Below, piece after piece: positions 1 through 8,749 of a stretch of 41,959 nt of DNA. Location of the stretch: positions 1-41,959 of the forward strand of contig DGUD01000050.1 of assembly GCA_002393865.1 (NCBI GenBank), read 5' to 3'. Under the pieces are notes generated by a model. It was given only the letters and a program-made list of their open reading frames with translations. It searched no databases and was not told the DNA's origin. Both the position numbers and the translations under genes were made by a program. The DNA comes from Treponema sp. UBA4319. Lineage in GTDB: Bacteria; Spirochaetota; Spirochaetia; Treponematales; Treponemataceae. The first letter of the stretch is position 1. Each line of letters begins with the position of its first letter.

Positions 1-48
1 GTCCCTCAGGAACTTGTGGAACTGCCTCTAAGGACAAACTATGGATAA
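1..48 (+). CDS. C-terminal end of a probable YidD (partial)
   Basis: An open frame enters from the left edge and ends at the TAA at 46-48, overlapping the yidC start by 8 bases. The 15 visible residues begin VPQELVEL. YidD proteins usually end shortly after a G-x-D-P-V-P motif, and yidD commonly sits directly before yidC in bacteria, including spirochaetes. Both points fit, but the characteristic part of the protein lies outside the window. The frame could also be a chance opening. The identification rests mostly on gene order. Confidence 0.45.
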   Translation, partial: VPQELVELPLRTNYG

Positions 49-1867
49 AAATACAGTTCTGGCAATCATCCTGTGCGGTATTGTCATTATCGGGTACATA
101 TTCGTCGATGTATTGTACATCATGCCCCGGCAGCAGGCTGCCCAGGCACAGCAGCAGCTGGAGCAGCAGACCGCTGAGGAGGAGCGCTCCCGGCAGCAGG
201 CGGAGCTCAGCCAGCTGATTTCCCCGTCAGAGGAGAACGATGAGCAGCTTTCTGCCGGAGCGGAGTCCGTTTCCGTAAAGGAATATACCGTCACCACCGA
301 TAAGGTGAAGGTTGTACTGACGAACCGTGGCGGAGATATCGTAAGCTATCAGCTTCTGGAGCACCTTGACAGGGACACGGGGCACGGCGTCGAGATGGTA
401 GACAATGTGACCAGCTCCAACCGCGCGTTCTCCCTTGCTTTGGGCAGCGCGGATGCCGCGATAGTCAACGATGCTTTCAATGTGAAGGTCATAGACGACT
501 ATACCATCGGATTCTACCGGGATTTCTATAAAAAGGACACTGCGGGAAAGCAGCATAAATTTACCCTCGGCAAACTGTATACGTTCAAGCCGGGCGAGTA
601 TGTGTTCAAATTCTCGGTTACCCTCAAGGCGGATGATGGCGTGGAGAAGCTGCTTGACGACGCGGGCGCTGCATATACATTCAGGACTTCGCCGCAGATT
701 GGCCCCCACTTTGACCGCAAGAACAACAGGTATGAGGTACGGCAGTACCTCTCGCTCAACGGAAACAAGCGGACGCATCCCAATTTTAGCGCCAGATACT
801 ATACGAAGCCCTACGACTGGGTCGGCGTGGCGGGCAAATATTTTGCCGTTCTGGTAAAGCCGCTGGATGCCGCCACCATGGTGCCTTCGGTAAAGTGCTC
901 CACCGACAGCGTGAACGGATATGAGAACGCGCAGATATTCCTGAGCCGCAATACCTTGTCGCAGGCGAACAGCACGGATGACTATTACGTGTACATAGGC
1001 CCGCGGAGCGAGGGGGAACTAATCAAATACAATTCCTCCAGCAAAAACGCATGGGGTATAGTCAACGCCAAATTCAACCAGGCCCTGCAGACAAGCGGCG
1101 CCCTCTCTATTATAGAAGTAGCCCTCAAATGGGCGATGGAGATGATTTACCGCCTTGTGCATAACTGGGGCGTGTCAATCATCATATTGACTATTATCCT
1201 CAAGATTATCCTCTTCCCTCTGAACAAAAAGACGGCGGTGGGAACGCTGAAGATGCAGGAGCTCCAGCCGCAGATGCAGGCGCTTCAGGAAAAGTACAAG
1301 GACAACCAGCAGAAGCTCAGTGAGGAGACGGCCAAGCTATACAAGCAGGCAGGCTATAACCCCGCCAGCGGCTGCCTTCCGATGATATTGCAGATGGTGG
1401 TGCTCTTTGCGATGTACAATGTATTCAACAACTACTTTGAATTCCGCGGGGCAAGCTTTATCAAGGGATGGATTGACGACCTTTCCGTAGGAGACGTCGT
1501 GCATGTGTTCAAGGGATCCCTTCCTTTCCTGAACTGGAATACGCTCAGGCTCCTGCCGATTATCTATACGATATCGCAGCTGCTGAACGGCCTTATCACC
1601 CAGTACGGGAATGCGGGAGGAAATGCCCAGTCCCAGGCACAGATGAAATTCATGATGTACGGAATGCCGGTAATGTTCTTCTTCCTGTTCTATAACGTGC
1701 CGAGCGGTCTGCTTTTGTACTGGTCTACGAGCAATATCCTGCAGATAGGGCAGCAGCTTGTGATGAACCAGGTCATGAAGAAGAAGAGGGCGGAGATGTC
1801 GAACGCAAAGAAAGCCCTGACGGTGAATTCCACCAAATTCAAGGGAGGCAAAAAACGCACCCGCTAA
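41..1867 (+). CDS. yidC: YidC membrane protein insertase
   Basis: YidC inserts and folds inner-membrane proteins, alone or with SecYEG. The 608-residue product has the Gram-negative layout. An N-terminal membrane anchor (about residues 6-28) is followed by a Gln-rich linker, a large periplasmic beta-domain (about 75-340) and the conserved 60KD_IMP core from about residue 350. The core has a first core helix (IIILTIILKIILFPLN), a charged cytoplasmic hairpin with the QPQMQALQEKYK segment, and several further membrane helices. The basic tail ending GGKKRTR is typical of ribosome-contacting YidC C-termini. An AAGGA ribosome site precedes the ATG. The gene lies between a probable yidD and jag, the usual order. 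Confidence is high. Confidence 0.97.
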   Translation: MDKNTVLAIILCGIVIIGYIFVDVLYIMPRQQAAQAQQQLEQQTAEEERSRQQAELSQLISPSEENDEQLSAGAESVSVKEYTVTTDKVKVVLTNRGGDIVSYQLLEHLDRDTGHGVEMVDNVTSSNRAFSLALGSADAAIVNDAFNVKVIDDYTIGFYRDFYKKDTAGKQHKFTLGKLYTFKPGEYVFKFSVTLKADDGVEKLLDDAGAAYTFRTSPQIGPHFDRKNNRYEVRQYLSLNGNKRTHPNFSARYYTKPYDWVGVAGKYFAVLVKPLDAATMVPSVKCSTDSVNGYENAQIFLSRNTLSQANSTDDYYVYIGPRSEGELIKYNSSSKNAWGIVNAKFNQALQTSGALSIIEVALKWAMEMIYRLVHNWGVSIIILTIILKIILFPLNKKTAVGTLKMQELQPQMQALQEKYKDNQQKLSEETAKLYKQAGYNPASGCLPMILQMVVLFAMYNVFNNYFEFRGASFIKGWIDDLSVGDVVHVFKGSLPFLNWNTLRLLPIIYTISQLLNGLITQYGNAGGNAQSQAQMKFMMYGMPVMFFFLFYNVPSGLLLYWSTSNILQIGQQLVMNQVMKKKRAEMSNAKKALTVNSTKFKGGKKRTR

Positions 1868-1904
1868 GCGGGGAAGCATACTAGATTTCTGTAAGGAGCA
1901 AGTT

Positions 1905-2621
1905 ATGATTTATGAATATGAAGGAAAGAACGAGAAGGAAGCTATAGAGAAGGCGGCTCAGGAGCTGGGGCTTGAGAAGGATCAGTTCGACGTGGAGATT
2001 CTGGAATCCCAGAAAGCGACGCTGTTCAAGAAGGGATATGTGAAGATTCGTGTGCATCCGGTTGACTCTCAGGATCATGTTGCCCCGGAATTTGAGGGCT
2101 CTGTTCCCAATGTGACCGCCCGCGCGCAGAATCCCAGCCTTGTCGCGAACCCGCTGCCTCAGGACGAGTTCGAGCAGAAGATAGTCGATTTCGTCAAGAC
2201 GATGATTACGAAGATGGGATACGAGGTTGCTGTGGAAGTGATGTTCCGCGAGGACAAAAAAATAGGAATCAAGCTCACAAGCGAGAATTCCCCCATCCTT
2301 ATCGGAAGGAAAGGGAAGAACCTCGATGCCATGCAGCTGCTGACCAATGTGTACGCAAGCCATCTCGGCAAAGACGATATGCGCATTATACTTGACAGCG
2401 AGAATTACCGCATCCGCCGGGAAGAAAGCCTTGTGAGGCTTGCGTACGTGACTGCCGACAAAGTCCGCCAGACAAGGAATTCCGTTCTTCTTGAGCTGAT
2501 GAATCCCTATGAGAGGCGCCTTATCCACACGACTTTAAATGATATCCCCGACATTGAAACCAAAAGCGAGGGAGATGGTTTGTATAAGCAGGTGCGCGTC
2601 ATTTATAAAGGCGTGCGCTGA
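1905..2621 (+). CDS. jag: Jag/KhpB RNA-binding protein (Jag_N–KH–R3H)
   Basis: The 238-residue protein is a SpoIIIJ-associated (Jag/KhpB) single-strand RNA-binding protein, linked in other bacteria to cell elongation and envelope control. It starts with a Jag_N domain (residues 1-50, with the typical FKKGYVKIRV end). A linker is followed by a KH domain around 90-155 with the signature GRKGKNLDAMQ. The C-terminal R3H domain, about 165-238, contains the run NPYERRLIHTTL with the expected Arg and His. It begins 37 bases after yidC behind an AAGGAG ribosome site, so the two are probably co-transcribed. The length is typical for the family. Confidence 0.95.
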   Translation: MIYEYEGKNEKEAIEKAAQELGLEKDQFDVEILESQKATLFKKGYVKIRVHPVDSQDHVAPEFEGSVPNVTARAQNPSLVANPLPQDEFEQKIVDFVKTMITKMGYEVAVEVMFREDKKIGIKLTSENSPILIGRKGKNLDAMQLLTNVYASHLGKDDMRIILDSENYRIRREESLVRLAYVTADKVRQTRNSVLLELMNPYERRLIHTTLNDIPDIETKSEGDGLYKQVRVIYKGVR

Positions 2622-2699
2622 TTCGCATGGAAAGCAAAGTCCGCTGCGTGCGGCGGGCAGCGTTGATTCGTGCAGGAGAGATAATTCTTCGGAGCGTGT

Positions 2700-3494
2700 A
2701 TGAGACTGACGATGCGCATGGCTTTTGCGGCGCTGTTTGTGGTGTTTTTTCCCCTGGCGGGCGCCTATGCTTTCAATGGCGGGGAGCTGGTGGACGACGA
2801 TATCCTTTCATACCTGAAAGAGAACGGTTCCCTGGAGCGCCTGTCCTACAAGGAAAGTTCTGTTGAGCCTTCCCTGACCCCGCATTCGCCGCTCTCAGAG
2901 AAGGTTGCCTCCTCATGGCCTGAAGGTCAGAAGAAGCCGGTTTTTGTGGATGAGGAGCTGTATCTGGTCTCCAAATCCCAGCTGGGATCGGGGAACGCGG
3001 CTTTGACGACGATTGATTATGCCTCCAAAATCCTGCGCTCAATCAGCAAGATGCAGGGCTTGCGCTATTATTCCCACACCGAGAAGAAATGGGATACGCT
3101 TTACAAAGAAGCCTATTGCATAAAGGGAGCAAAAGACCGCATCCGTGTGGACGACGATGTCTCAGGCACTGCGGAAGGAAAAGTTGTCTACTGTATGCAG
3201 AAGGACAATTCTTTCGGAAAGATTTATTCCCGCGTGACGTACCACCAGCGTCCCGATGAGGTGAGCGCATCCTTTGTCAATGTAAGCGACGTGTATGTAG
3301 GTCCCATAAAAGCGATTGACGAGGGCAATCTCCGCATAAATATAGTCATCATGGATTGCGGGGAAGACATGCTGGTCTACATGCTGGTTCAGTCTGAATT
3401 CCCCGCGCTGAAAATCCTTGAGAAAACCATGTACAATTCGTTCAGCGCCCGGCTGGATGCCATTTATACGTGGTTCTGCGGGCAATTCCTGTAA
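2700..3494 (+). CDS. secreted protein of unknown function
   Basis: I do not recognise a named family with certainty. The 264-residue product begins with a short basic stretch and a hydrophobic segment ending AGAYA, followed by FNGGE, a good signal peptidase I site near residue 24, so the mature protein should be periplasmic or outer-membrane associated. No further membrane helix or catalytic motif is evident. The rest is soluble, mixed alpha/beta sequence. The ATG at 2700 is preferred because GGAG lies about seven bases upstream. It lies 78 bases after jag on the same strand and before the immunophilin lipoprotein, suggesting an envelope role in a conserved spirochaete neighbourhood. Confidence 0.8.
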   Translation: MRLTMRMAFAALFVVFFPLAGAYAFNGGELVDDDILSYLKENGSLERLSYKESSVEPSLTPHSPLSEKVASSWPEGQKKPVFVDEELYLVSKSQLGSGNAALTTIDYASKILRSISKMQGLRYYSHTEKKWDTLYKEAYCIKGAKDRIRVDDDVSGTAEGKVVYCMQKDNSFGKIYSRVTYHQRPDEVSASFVNVSDVYVGPIKAIDEGNLRINIVIMDCGEDMLVYMLVQSEFPALKILEKTMYNSFSARLDAIYTWFCGQFL

Positions 3495-3628
3495 TCCGGG
3501 TAGCCTGACGTTGTTTTTTATGGGGAGCCGCTGAAAACTCCGGTTTTTTCGGGCTTTCCTATGAGCGGCGGTAAAGAGCGCAGCGTGCTTTTTGCATTGC
3601 CGTAATGTTTTCCCTGAAGGAGGGTACC

Positions 3629-4660
3629 ATGAAGAAATTATTGTGGACATTGTTGTTTTGCGGTGTCCTGCTTGCGTATGGAGGATGTAAACCTATGAAT
3701 GGTTCAAAAGCCTTGAACGGCAAAGAGGGTGTGTTCGCTCAGATAACGACGACACGCGGAGATATTTTTGTGGAGCTGTATTACAAGGACACTCCCCTTA
3801 CGGTGACGAATTTCGTGGGTCTGGCGGAAGGCACGCTTGATGCGACGGAAGGAAAGCATTTTTATGACGGCCTGAAATTCCACCGCGTCATCAGCGATTT
3901 TATGATACAGGGCGGCGATCCGCGCGGCAACGGCACGGGCGGCCCCGGCTACCAGTTTGCCGACGAAATCGTGGACAGCTATAAATTCAGCGGTCCCGGC
4001 GTCCTTGCCATGGCGAACGCTGGTGCCAACACGAACGGCAGCCAGTTCTTTATCACGCATGTGGCTACCCCGTGGCTCAACGGCCACCATACTATTTTTG
4101 GGCATGTGGTTGACGATGCCAGCCAGAAGGTCGTGAATGCCATAAAGCAGGGCGACAGCATAAAGAGCATAACGATTCACCGCCTTGGTGCGGAAGCCCA
4201 GCAGTTCAAAGCGGGTCAGGAGGATTTTGACCGCCGATCAAAAGATATCGTGGCTGCTAACAGGAAGGCTCTGGAGCAGAAGCTTGCCTCCAAGATTGCG
4301 GAGGTAGAGAAGGCCTTCCCCGGTTTTGAGAAGGACGAGAACGGCATCTACTATAAGATTACCAAGGAAGGCAGCGGCTCCAAGTGCGGCAAGAAAAAGA
4401 ATGTCGCCATCGAGTACAAGGGCTATTTTGTCAGCGGGGAAGTCTTTGACCAGTCGGCGGGACGCGGCCCCCTTGAATTTGTCACCGGCGAAGGCAGGAT
4501 GATACCCGGCTTTGATGTCACCGTGCAGGATATGAAGCTTGGCGAGAAACGTACCGTCGTGCTGCCTCCGGATATGGCATACGGGGAGCAGGGCATTCCG
4601 GGCGTCATTCCCGGCAATTCCTTCCTTGCCTTTGATATAGAGCTGACGAAAATCCGCTAA
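3629..4660 (+). CDS. cyclophilin–FKBP dual-domain peptidyl-prolyl isomerase lipoprotein
   Basis: This 343-residue protein joins two unrelated prolyl-isomerase folds. After a lipoprotein signal peptide (MKKLLW to YGGC, lipidated Cys near residue 20), a cyclophilin domain spans about 30-185. Its hallmarks are [15 protein letters not shown] and the NGSQFFIT run. A charged helical linker follows, then an FKBP domain from about 250 to the end with [20 protein letters not shown] and AYGEQGIPG. The start at 3629 is chosen over an upstream ATG at 3605 because GGAGG sits just before it and the signal peptide starts there. Cyclophilin–FKBP fusions are known from treponemes and a few other organisms. 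The likely role is folding of exported proteins at the membrane surface. A strong terminator follows. Confidence 0.93.
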   Translation: MKKLLWTLLFCGVLLAYGGCKPMNGSKALNGKEGVFAQITTTRGDIFVELYYKDTPLTVTNFVGLAEGTLDATEGKHFYDGLKFHRVISDFMIQGGDPRGNGTGGPGYQFADEIVDSYKFSGPGVLAMANAGANTNGSQFFITHVATPWLNGHHTIFGHVVDDASQKVVNAIKQGDSIKSITIHRLGAEAQQFKAGQEDFDRRSKDIVAANRKALEQKLASKIAEVEKAFPGFEKDENGIYYKITKEGSGSKCGKKKNVAIEYKGYFVSGEVFDQSAGRGPLEFVTGEGRMIPGFDVTVQDMKLGEKRTVVLPPDMAYGEQGIPGVIPGNSFLAFDIELTKIR

Positions 4661-4684
4661 GACCAATTGCGTTTTTCTCTCTTC

Positions 4685-4720
4685 CCCCGGAACGGCGCTT
4701 TTGTTCCGGGGTATTTTTTT
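4685..4720 (+). terminator. intrinsic terminator after the immunophilin gene
   Basis: A perfect 9-base stem (CCCCGGAAC, 4685-4693, pairing with GTTCCGGGG, 4703-4711) with a 9-base loop is followed by TATTTTTTT. It ends the yidC-side operon on the + strand. A second inverted repeat at 4729-4749 (GGCTTTC…GAAAGCC) lies just past the minus-strand apeN stop. It lacks a U-tract in either direction, so it may only stabilise the 3' end of that mRNA. Confidence 0.9.
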
Positions 4721-4749
4721 ATCGGGAAGGCTTTCGAATTCCGGAAAGC

Positions 4750-5343
4750 CTAATCATCAAGCTCTTCCAGGTGGTAGCTGTAGCCGCGCAGGAAATTCTG
4801 TATGCTGATTTCTTTTCTTGAAGGCGACACTGTGATGAGCTCTACGATATAATCTCCGTCCTGAACGATGCGTGTCTCGCTGCCGTCCTTTGTGGCCGTG
4901 CGCGTAAAGCAAAGCCCCGCGCCGGCATAGTTTTTCTCAAGGGCAGGAACATCGTAATACACATTCTGCAGGTCGGCGATTATATAGGCTGCCTTCAGGT
5001 CTTTTGGGAAATAAGAGGATTCAAAGCTGACGTTCCCGCTCTTGTAGGACAGCGAGCCCATCTCTATGCCGAATTCGTTGAAGAGGAGGGCGCTTATCTG
5101 CGTTTTGCTGCATTCAAGGTAGATTTGCGATATGAATGAGTTTGTGCCGAATGAGCCGGAGAACAGCTGAAGCGCGGCATAGTGCCCGTCCATGCATTCG
5201 GGGGGCAGCAGCTGGATTTGTTTTTTGTCGGTGATATAGACGGCCTTGTCTGGAGCCTGCGCCGGGCCGGATTTTGTGGTGCTGCAGGATAGCGGCAGAA
5301 AGGCTGCGCAGACGGCAAGGAACAGGTAGCGGAATAATTTCAT
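4750..5343 (-). CDS. apeN: ApeN-like lipoprotein (DUF3261 type) of the aryl-polyene cluster
   Basis: The 197-residue product has a clear lipoprotein signal (MKLFRYLFLAVCAAFLPLSC, lipidated Cys at residue 20). It matches the position and size of the DUF3261 lipoprotein that accompanies the MMPL exporter in aryl-polyene clusters. Motifs such as PPECMDGHYAALQLFSG and the later ALLFNEFGIEMGSLSY fit an outer-membrane-facing beta-rich lipoprotein, though family membership is judged by eye and context. It is the last gene of the minus-strand unit, 11 bases after apeM. The presumed job is to receive or anchor the aryl-polyene lipid at the outer membrane with the LolA-like partner. Confidence 0.75.
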   Translation of the reverse strand: MKLFRYLFLAVCAAFLPLSCSTTKSGPAQAPDKAVYITDKKQIQLLPPECMDGHYAALQLFSGSFGTNSFISQIYLECSKTQISALLFNEFGIEMGSLSYKSGNVSFESSYFPKDLKAAYIIADLQNVYYDVPALEKNYAGAGLCFTRTATKDGSETRIVQDGDYIVELITVSPSRKEISIQNFLRGYSYHLEELDD

Positions 5344-5354
5344 CGGCGTCTCCC

Positions 5355-7706
5355 TTAGAATACCGTGCAGAGGAAGGCTGTTATGAGGCCGCTGGATATC
5401 GCGAGCCCCAGCAGATGCACCGGCATGAACGAGCTCATCGCGAGTGTTCCGAATGATATGACGGTGGTAAGGAACGAGAGCAGTATTGCGGAAGGCTCAA
5501 GCGGGGAATTGTTCTCCTTCCTGTGCTCCATCATATAGATGATGTAGTCCATCCCCAGCCCGAATACCAGCACCATCCCGATGATGGCAAAGAAATCGAC
5601 CGTTTTGCCTGCGGCAGCAAAAACGGCGACTGTCGTTATGACGCTCAGCAGCGGCACGGAGGCTATCTTGCAGACCTGAGACCAGCTGTAGAAGCATCTG
5701 AGCACGATGATGACAATGATGAATGCCCCCGCAAAGAGGAGCACTATCAGCTCAGTGAGCCTGTCGAGCGTCGTGCTGATATTCGTTATGCCGTCCTCAA
5801 AGTACGCGTAGCCGCTCTGTTGCGCGATGTCCCTGAATGCGGCGGCATCGGGGATGGACGAAGGAATGAGCACGCTGTAGTAGTCGCCGTCGATATTCCC
5901 CAGCCAAATCGAAGAGAGCAGGTATTCCAGCTGCGGCGGTATATCACTGCCGGGGATTATGAACGTGTTTTCCGCGTCTTTGTACGAGCGCCTGAACAGC
6001 CCGCGTATCTCGTCATCCTCTTCCACACCCAGCGCATCATATTGGGATTCCGCCAGAGCAAGCAGCTGCCCGGCTGCCTTGTAGGAGGCCCGCTGCGACG
6101 AGAGAGATGGGATAAACTGCGAGGTCGCGACGTACTGGAGCTTTCCGCTGCCTTCTTCAAGGGCGTCTATTTTTTCCCTGATGGCCTCCTCATGCTGCAG
6201 CACTTCCTCGGCGCTGGAGCCACGTATGACGAACCATGAGGATGGGGCGTAGTTCAGGACTTTGTATGCGAGCACACTGTCATCTTTTAGCCTTCCTTCA
6301 AGCGTATATAGTTTTGAGAGCGTGTTCTGAATTTTTACGTTTTTGTGGAACACACCGAGAAGCACTGCGTCCATCGCGAGCAGGGCGCAGGGAACAAGCG
6401 CTGCCCAGCGTTTTTTGTGGAACTGGGGGAGCGGATACCGCTCTAAAAGCGGAATCGTCCTTTTCAAGCGGGGCGGCAGGGAGAAGAGCGGGTATATGCA
6501 TACTGCCGCCAGATAGACGCTGAGGATGCCGGCCAGCGAGAACACGGCCATCTGCTTGAGCAGCGCGAATGGCGCGAAAAGCAGGCAGATATAGCATATT
6601 TCTGTGGATACGAGAGACAGCGTGAGCCCTTTGAACAGCCCCGCGCGGATGTCCGTGCCGGAATTCCACCTTGTGTCGGCTTTCCAGTGCATAAAGTAAT
6701 GCAGGCTGTAGTCTATGCAGCAGCCGATGAGCGATGTGGCGAATACCAGCGACAGCACATGTATCCCGCCGAATATGCAGTAGGTGGCGGCAAAGCCTGC
6801 CCCGATTGCAAGGACTATGGAGATGACGGAAGCAAAAAGCGGCAGCGGGTTTCTGAATATGGCTATCAGGATGGCGATGACAATGATGAACGACAGCACC
6901 GATATGATAGTGACTTCACGGGAAGCCGAGGTTGAGCTCTTGTAGCTGTGGAACGGTGTCCCGGAATAAACGAAGCGGATCCCGTCTTTTTCCAGCCCGC
7001 CGCATACGCCATAGATTTCGGAGATGCCGTTGTCCGTTCTGGCGACGGCTGCGCCCTTGCTGCTGAGCATGGCGCTTATCATGACATACCAGCGCCCCTC
7101 GTATTGGACTGACAGCACATCGTCTTTTGGCGACATGGAAGTGCCCGAATTCTGTATGGCGGCAAGGTAATCCTGCAGCACAACCTCGTCGAGCAGAAAG
7201 GGATCCTCGTCCAGGTTTCCGAGCGGGGAGAGGGTAAAAAGCCCGTATGCTTTTGCCAGGGCGTTCTGTGCGAAGATTTCTGCCCCGTCGGCACTGTTGA
7301 GCTGCCGCTGCGTGTCCTTTCCGAGCAGGCCGAATTTATATGTATGGACGAAGGCAAAGATGTCGCTGAGGGTGCCCGCGTCGTTATAGAGGGAGATGGA
7401 ATCAAAATTCCTGCTGTCCTTCAGCTGCGAGTAGACATGCTCCGCCGTCTGTTTTGCCGTGCCGAAGTCCTCGTGGGAGACAAGGATGAATATATTCCTG
7501 CCGTTATGCTCTGTCAGCGTCTTGTTTGCTTTCTGCACGGCTTTTTTTTCTGCGGACAGCGGGAGCATGCTGGTAAAATCGGCGTCTATATGGAGCGAGC
7601 CCTGCGGGATTATGCGGCAGAGGAATGCCAGCAGTACGAGCGTGTGGGAAAGCGCGTACAGCAGCACGAAGCATTTATTTTTCCGCAAAATATGATTTTT
7701 CGGCAT
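5355..7706 (-). CDS. apeM: ApeM-like MMPL/RND-family exporter
   Basis: The 783-residue protein has the duplicated MMPL layout: an N-terminal membrane helix, a periplasmic loop (about 40-255), five hydrophobic helices to about 420, then the same again with a second loop and a helical bundle ending at the C-terminus. Hallmarks are CIDYSLHYFMHW in the first half and GMDYIIYMMEHRKE in the second. MMPL proteins of this type move polyketide lipids such as aryl polyenes across the inner membrane. The start at 7706 overlaps the end of the LolA-like gene by 32 bases. No later in-frame ATG keeps the first membrane helix, so this start is kept. Domain order and neighbours both support ApeM. Confidence 0.9.
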   Translation of the reverse strand: MPKNHILRKNKCFVLLYALSHTLVLLAFLCRIIPQGSLHIDADFTSMLPLSAEKKAVQKANKTLTEHNGRNIFILVSHEDFGTAKQTAEHVYSQLKDSRNFDSISLYNDAGTLSDIFAFVHTYKFGLLGKDTQRQLNSADGAEIFAQNALAKAYGLFTLSPLGNLDEDPFLLDEVVLQDYLAAIQNSGTSMSPKDDVLSVQYEGRWYVMISAMLSSKGAAVARTDNGISEIYGVCGGLEKDGIRFVYSGTPFHSYKSSTSASREVTIISVLSFIIVIAILIAIFRNPLPLFASVISIVLAIGAGFAATYCIFGGIHVLSLVFATSLIGCCIDYSLHYFMHWKADTRWNSGTDIRAGLFKGLTLSLVSTEICYICLLFAPFALLKQMAVFSLAGILSVYLAAVCIYPLFSLPPRLKRTIPLLERYPLPQFHKKRWAALVPCALLAMDAVLLGVFHKNVKIQNTLSKLYTLEGRLKDDSVLAYKVLNYAPSSWFVIRGSSAEEVLQHEEAIREKIDALEEGSGKLQYVATSQFIPSLSSQRASYKAAGQLLALAESQYDALGVEEDDEIRGLFRRSYKDAENTFIIPGSDIPPQLEYLLSSIWLGNIDGDYYSVLIPSSIPDAAAFRDIAQQSGYAYFEDGITNISTTLDRLTELIVLLFAGAFIIVIIVLRCFYSWSQVCKIASVPLLSVITTVAVFAAAGKTVDFFAIIGMVLVFGLGMDYIIYMMEHRKENNSPLEPSAILLSFLTTVISFGTLAMSSFMPVHLLGLAISSGLITAFLCTVF

Positions 7707-8307
7707 CGCTCAGCGTATCCTTATATTCCTGGTTCCTGAATGTGTAGGAGACGGAATCCCCGTTCTGCTCCGTAATCATCATGGAATCAAGGATTGTCCC
7801 CTCCTCGCTGCTGCACCTTCCGTTCAGGAGAATTGTGCTCAGCGTCATCGCCACGGTTTTGTCCTTTGGCACGAGCTGCATTTTCCAAGAGGAGGCGTTG
7901 CTCAGGAAATTCACGGAGAAGTTGTCCTCAAGCGATTTCTTGTTGCCGGAGAACAGTGAGGAAATGGTCTCCGCCACGTTGGCAAAGGTCTGGTTCTTTG
8001 AGCCGTCAAGGATTGTCTTGCTGCCGTCGGGCGCGGTCTGGACAAGGCTTGTGCGGGTCACCACGAGCGAAGAGGAGAAAGGCTTTTTCGTGTCCCAGAT
8101 GACGCCGTCCGGGGAAAAGAGAAAATTTCCCGATGAGCGGAGCTGGCGGCTTATGGCGGCAGATTTTTTGAGCTGCACGAATTCGCCCGTCGTCACCGGA
8201 TGCTCCATCAGCCCCTTGCAGACGGATTCCATGCTCGCGTTTTCTGCGGATGCCACAGCCAGCGCTGCGGAGAATGCAGCAAGCAGGCAAAGCAATTTTT
8301 TTTTCAT
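7675..8307 (-). CDS. apeL: ApeL-like LolA-fold periplasmic lipid carrier
   Basis: The 210-residue protein starts with a signal peptide (MKKKLLCLLAAF to VASA). The mature part resembles LolA: GEFVQLKKSAAISRQLRSSG, then FLFSPDGVIWDTKKPF, the classic opening strands of that half-barrel. LolA-like proteins shuttle lipids across the periplasm. The copy in aryl-polyene clusters is thought to carry the polyene lipid rather than lipoproteins. It overlaps the thioesterase gene by 4 bases upstream and apeM by 32 bases downstream, so translation is probably coupled. It is a cluster-specific paralogue rather than the housekeeping lolA, judging by context. Confidence 0.88.
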   Translation of the reverse strand: MKKKLLCLLAAFSAALAVASAENASMESVCKGLMEHPVTTGEFVQLKKSAAISRQLRSSGNFLFSPDGVIWDTKKPFSSSLVVTRTSLVQTAPDGSKTILDGSKNQTFANVAETISSLFSGNKKSLEDNFSVNFLSNASSWKMQLVPKDKTVAMTLSTILLNGRCSSEEGTILDSMMITEQNGDSVSYTFRNQEYKDTLSDAEKSYFAEK

Positions 8308-8744
8308 CCTTGGCCTCCTTTTTCAGAACAGCTTTTTTCTACCCGGCTGATGAATACTTTGGGGCACAGAAACAGCGTTTCCCCGGTCTTCATGTCTACC
8401 GCCATCTGGGTACTTTCCGCCTTTGTCGTCAGCACGCCAGTCTCATTGTTATACAACATATATTGTATACGAATACAGTTCTCGTATTCAATAAGTTCCG
8501 CCACCGCCCGCACCCTCTCTCCGAAGCGGAGGGAGGATATGTATTTCAGCTTTATCCCCACCACGGGGAAGCTTACGCCGGCCTTCTCCATCTCAAGGTA
8601 GCCGAAGCCGATTTTGTCCAGCAGGGCACAGCGGGCTTTCTCCATATATTTGACGTAGTTGCCGTGCCAGACGATGCGCATGGAGTCCACATCGTAGAAT
8701 TCCACGGGAAAAACAATCTCTGCCTGTACGAGGCCTTTTGCCAT
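8304..8744 (-). CDS. apeK: ApeK-like hotdog-fold acyl thioesterase
   Basis: This 146-residue hotdog protein belongs to the 4-hydroxybenzoyl-CoA thioesterase/YbgC type. The active-site region reads FYDVDSMRIVWHGNYVKYME, with the catalytic Asp of that family in place. In aryl-polyene clusters this enzyme probably releases or edits acyl chains from the ACP. The open frame extends upstream to 8939, but that extension lies inside the ketosynthase gene and has no family resemblance. The ATG at 8744, five bases past the ketosynthase stop, gives the correct length. Its 3' end overlaps the LolA-like gene by 4 bases. The coding sequence carries an unusually A+T-rich patch with two dyads at 8450-8489. 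Confidence 0.88.
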   Translation of the reverse strand: MAKGLVQAEIVFPVEFYDVDSMRIVWHGNYVKYMEKARCALLDKIGFGYLEMEKAGVSFPVVGIKLKYISSLRFGERVRAVAELIEYENCIRIQYMLYNNETGVLTTKAESTQMAVDMKTGETLFLCPKVFISRVEKSCSEKGGQG

Positions 8745-8749
8745 CTGCC

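Noticed and set aside
5523..6239. Long open frame on the + strand opposite the MMPL gene
   Set aside because: It is rich in Arg, His and Asp and low in hydrophobic residues, as expected of a shadow of the membrane-protein gene, and has no ribosome site or known motif.
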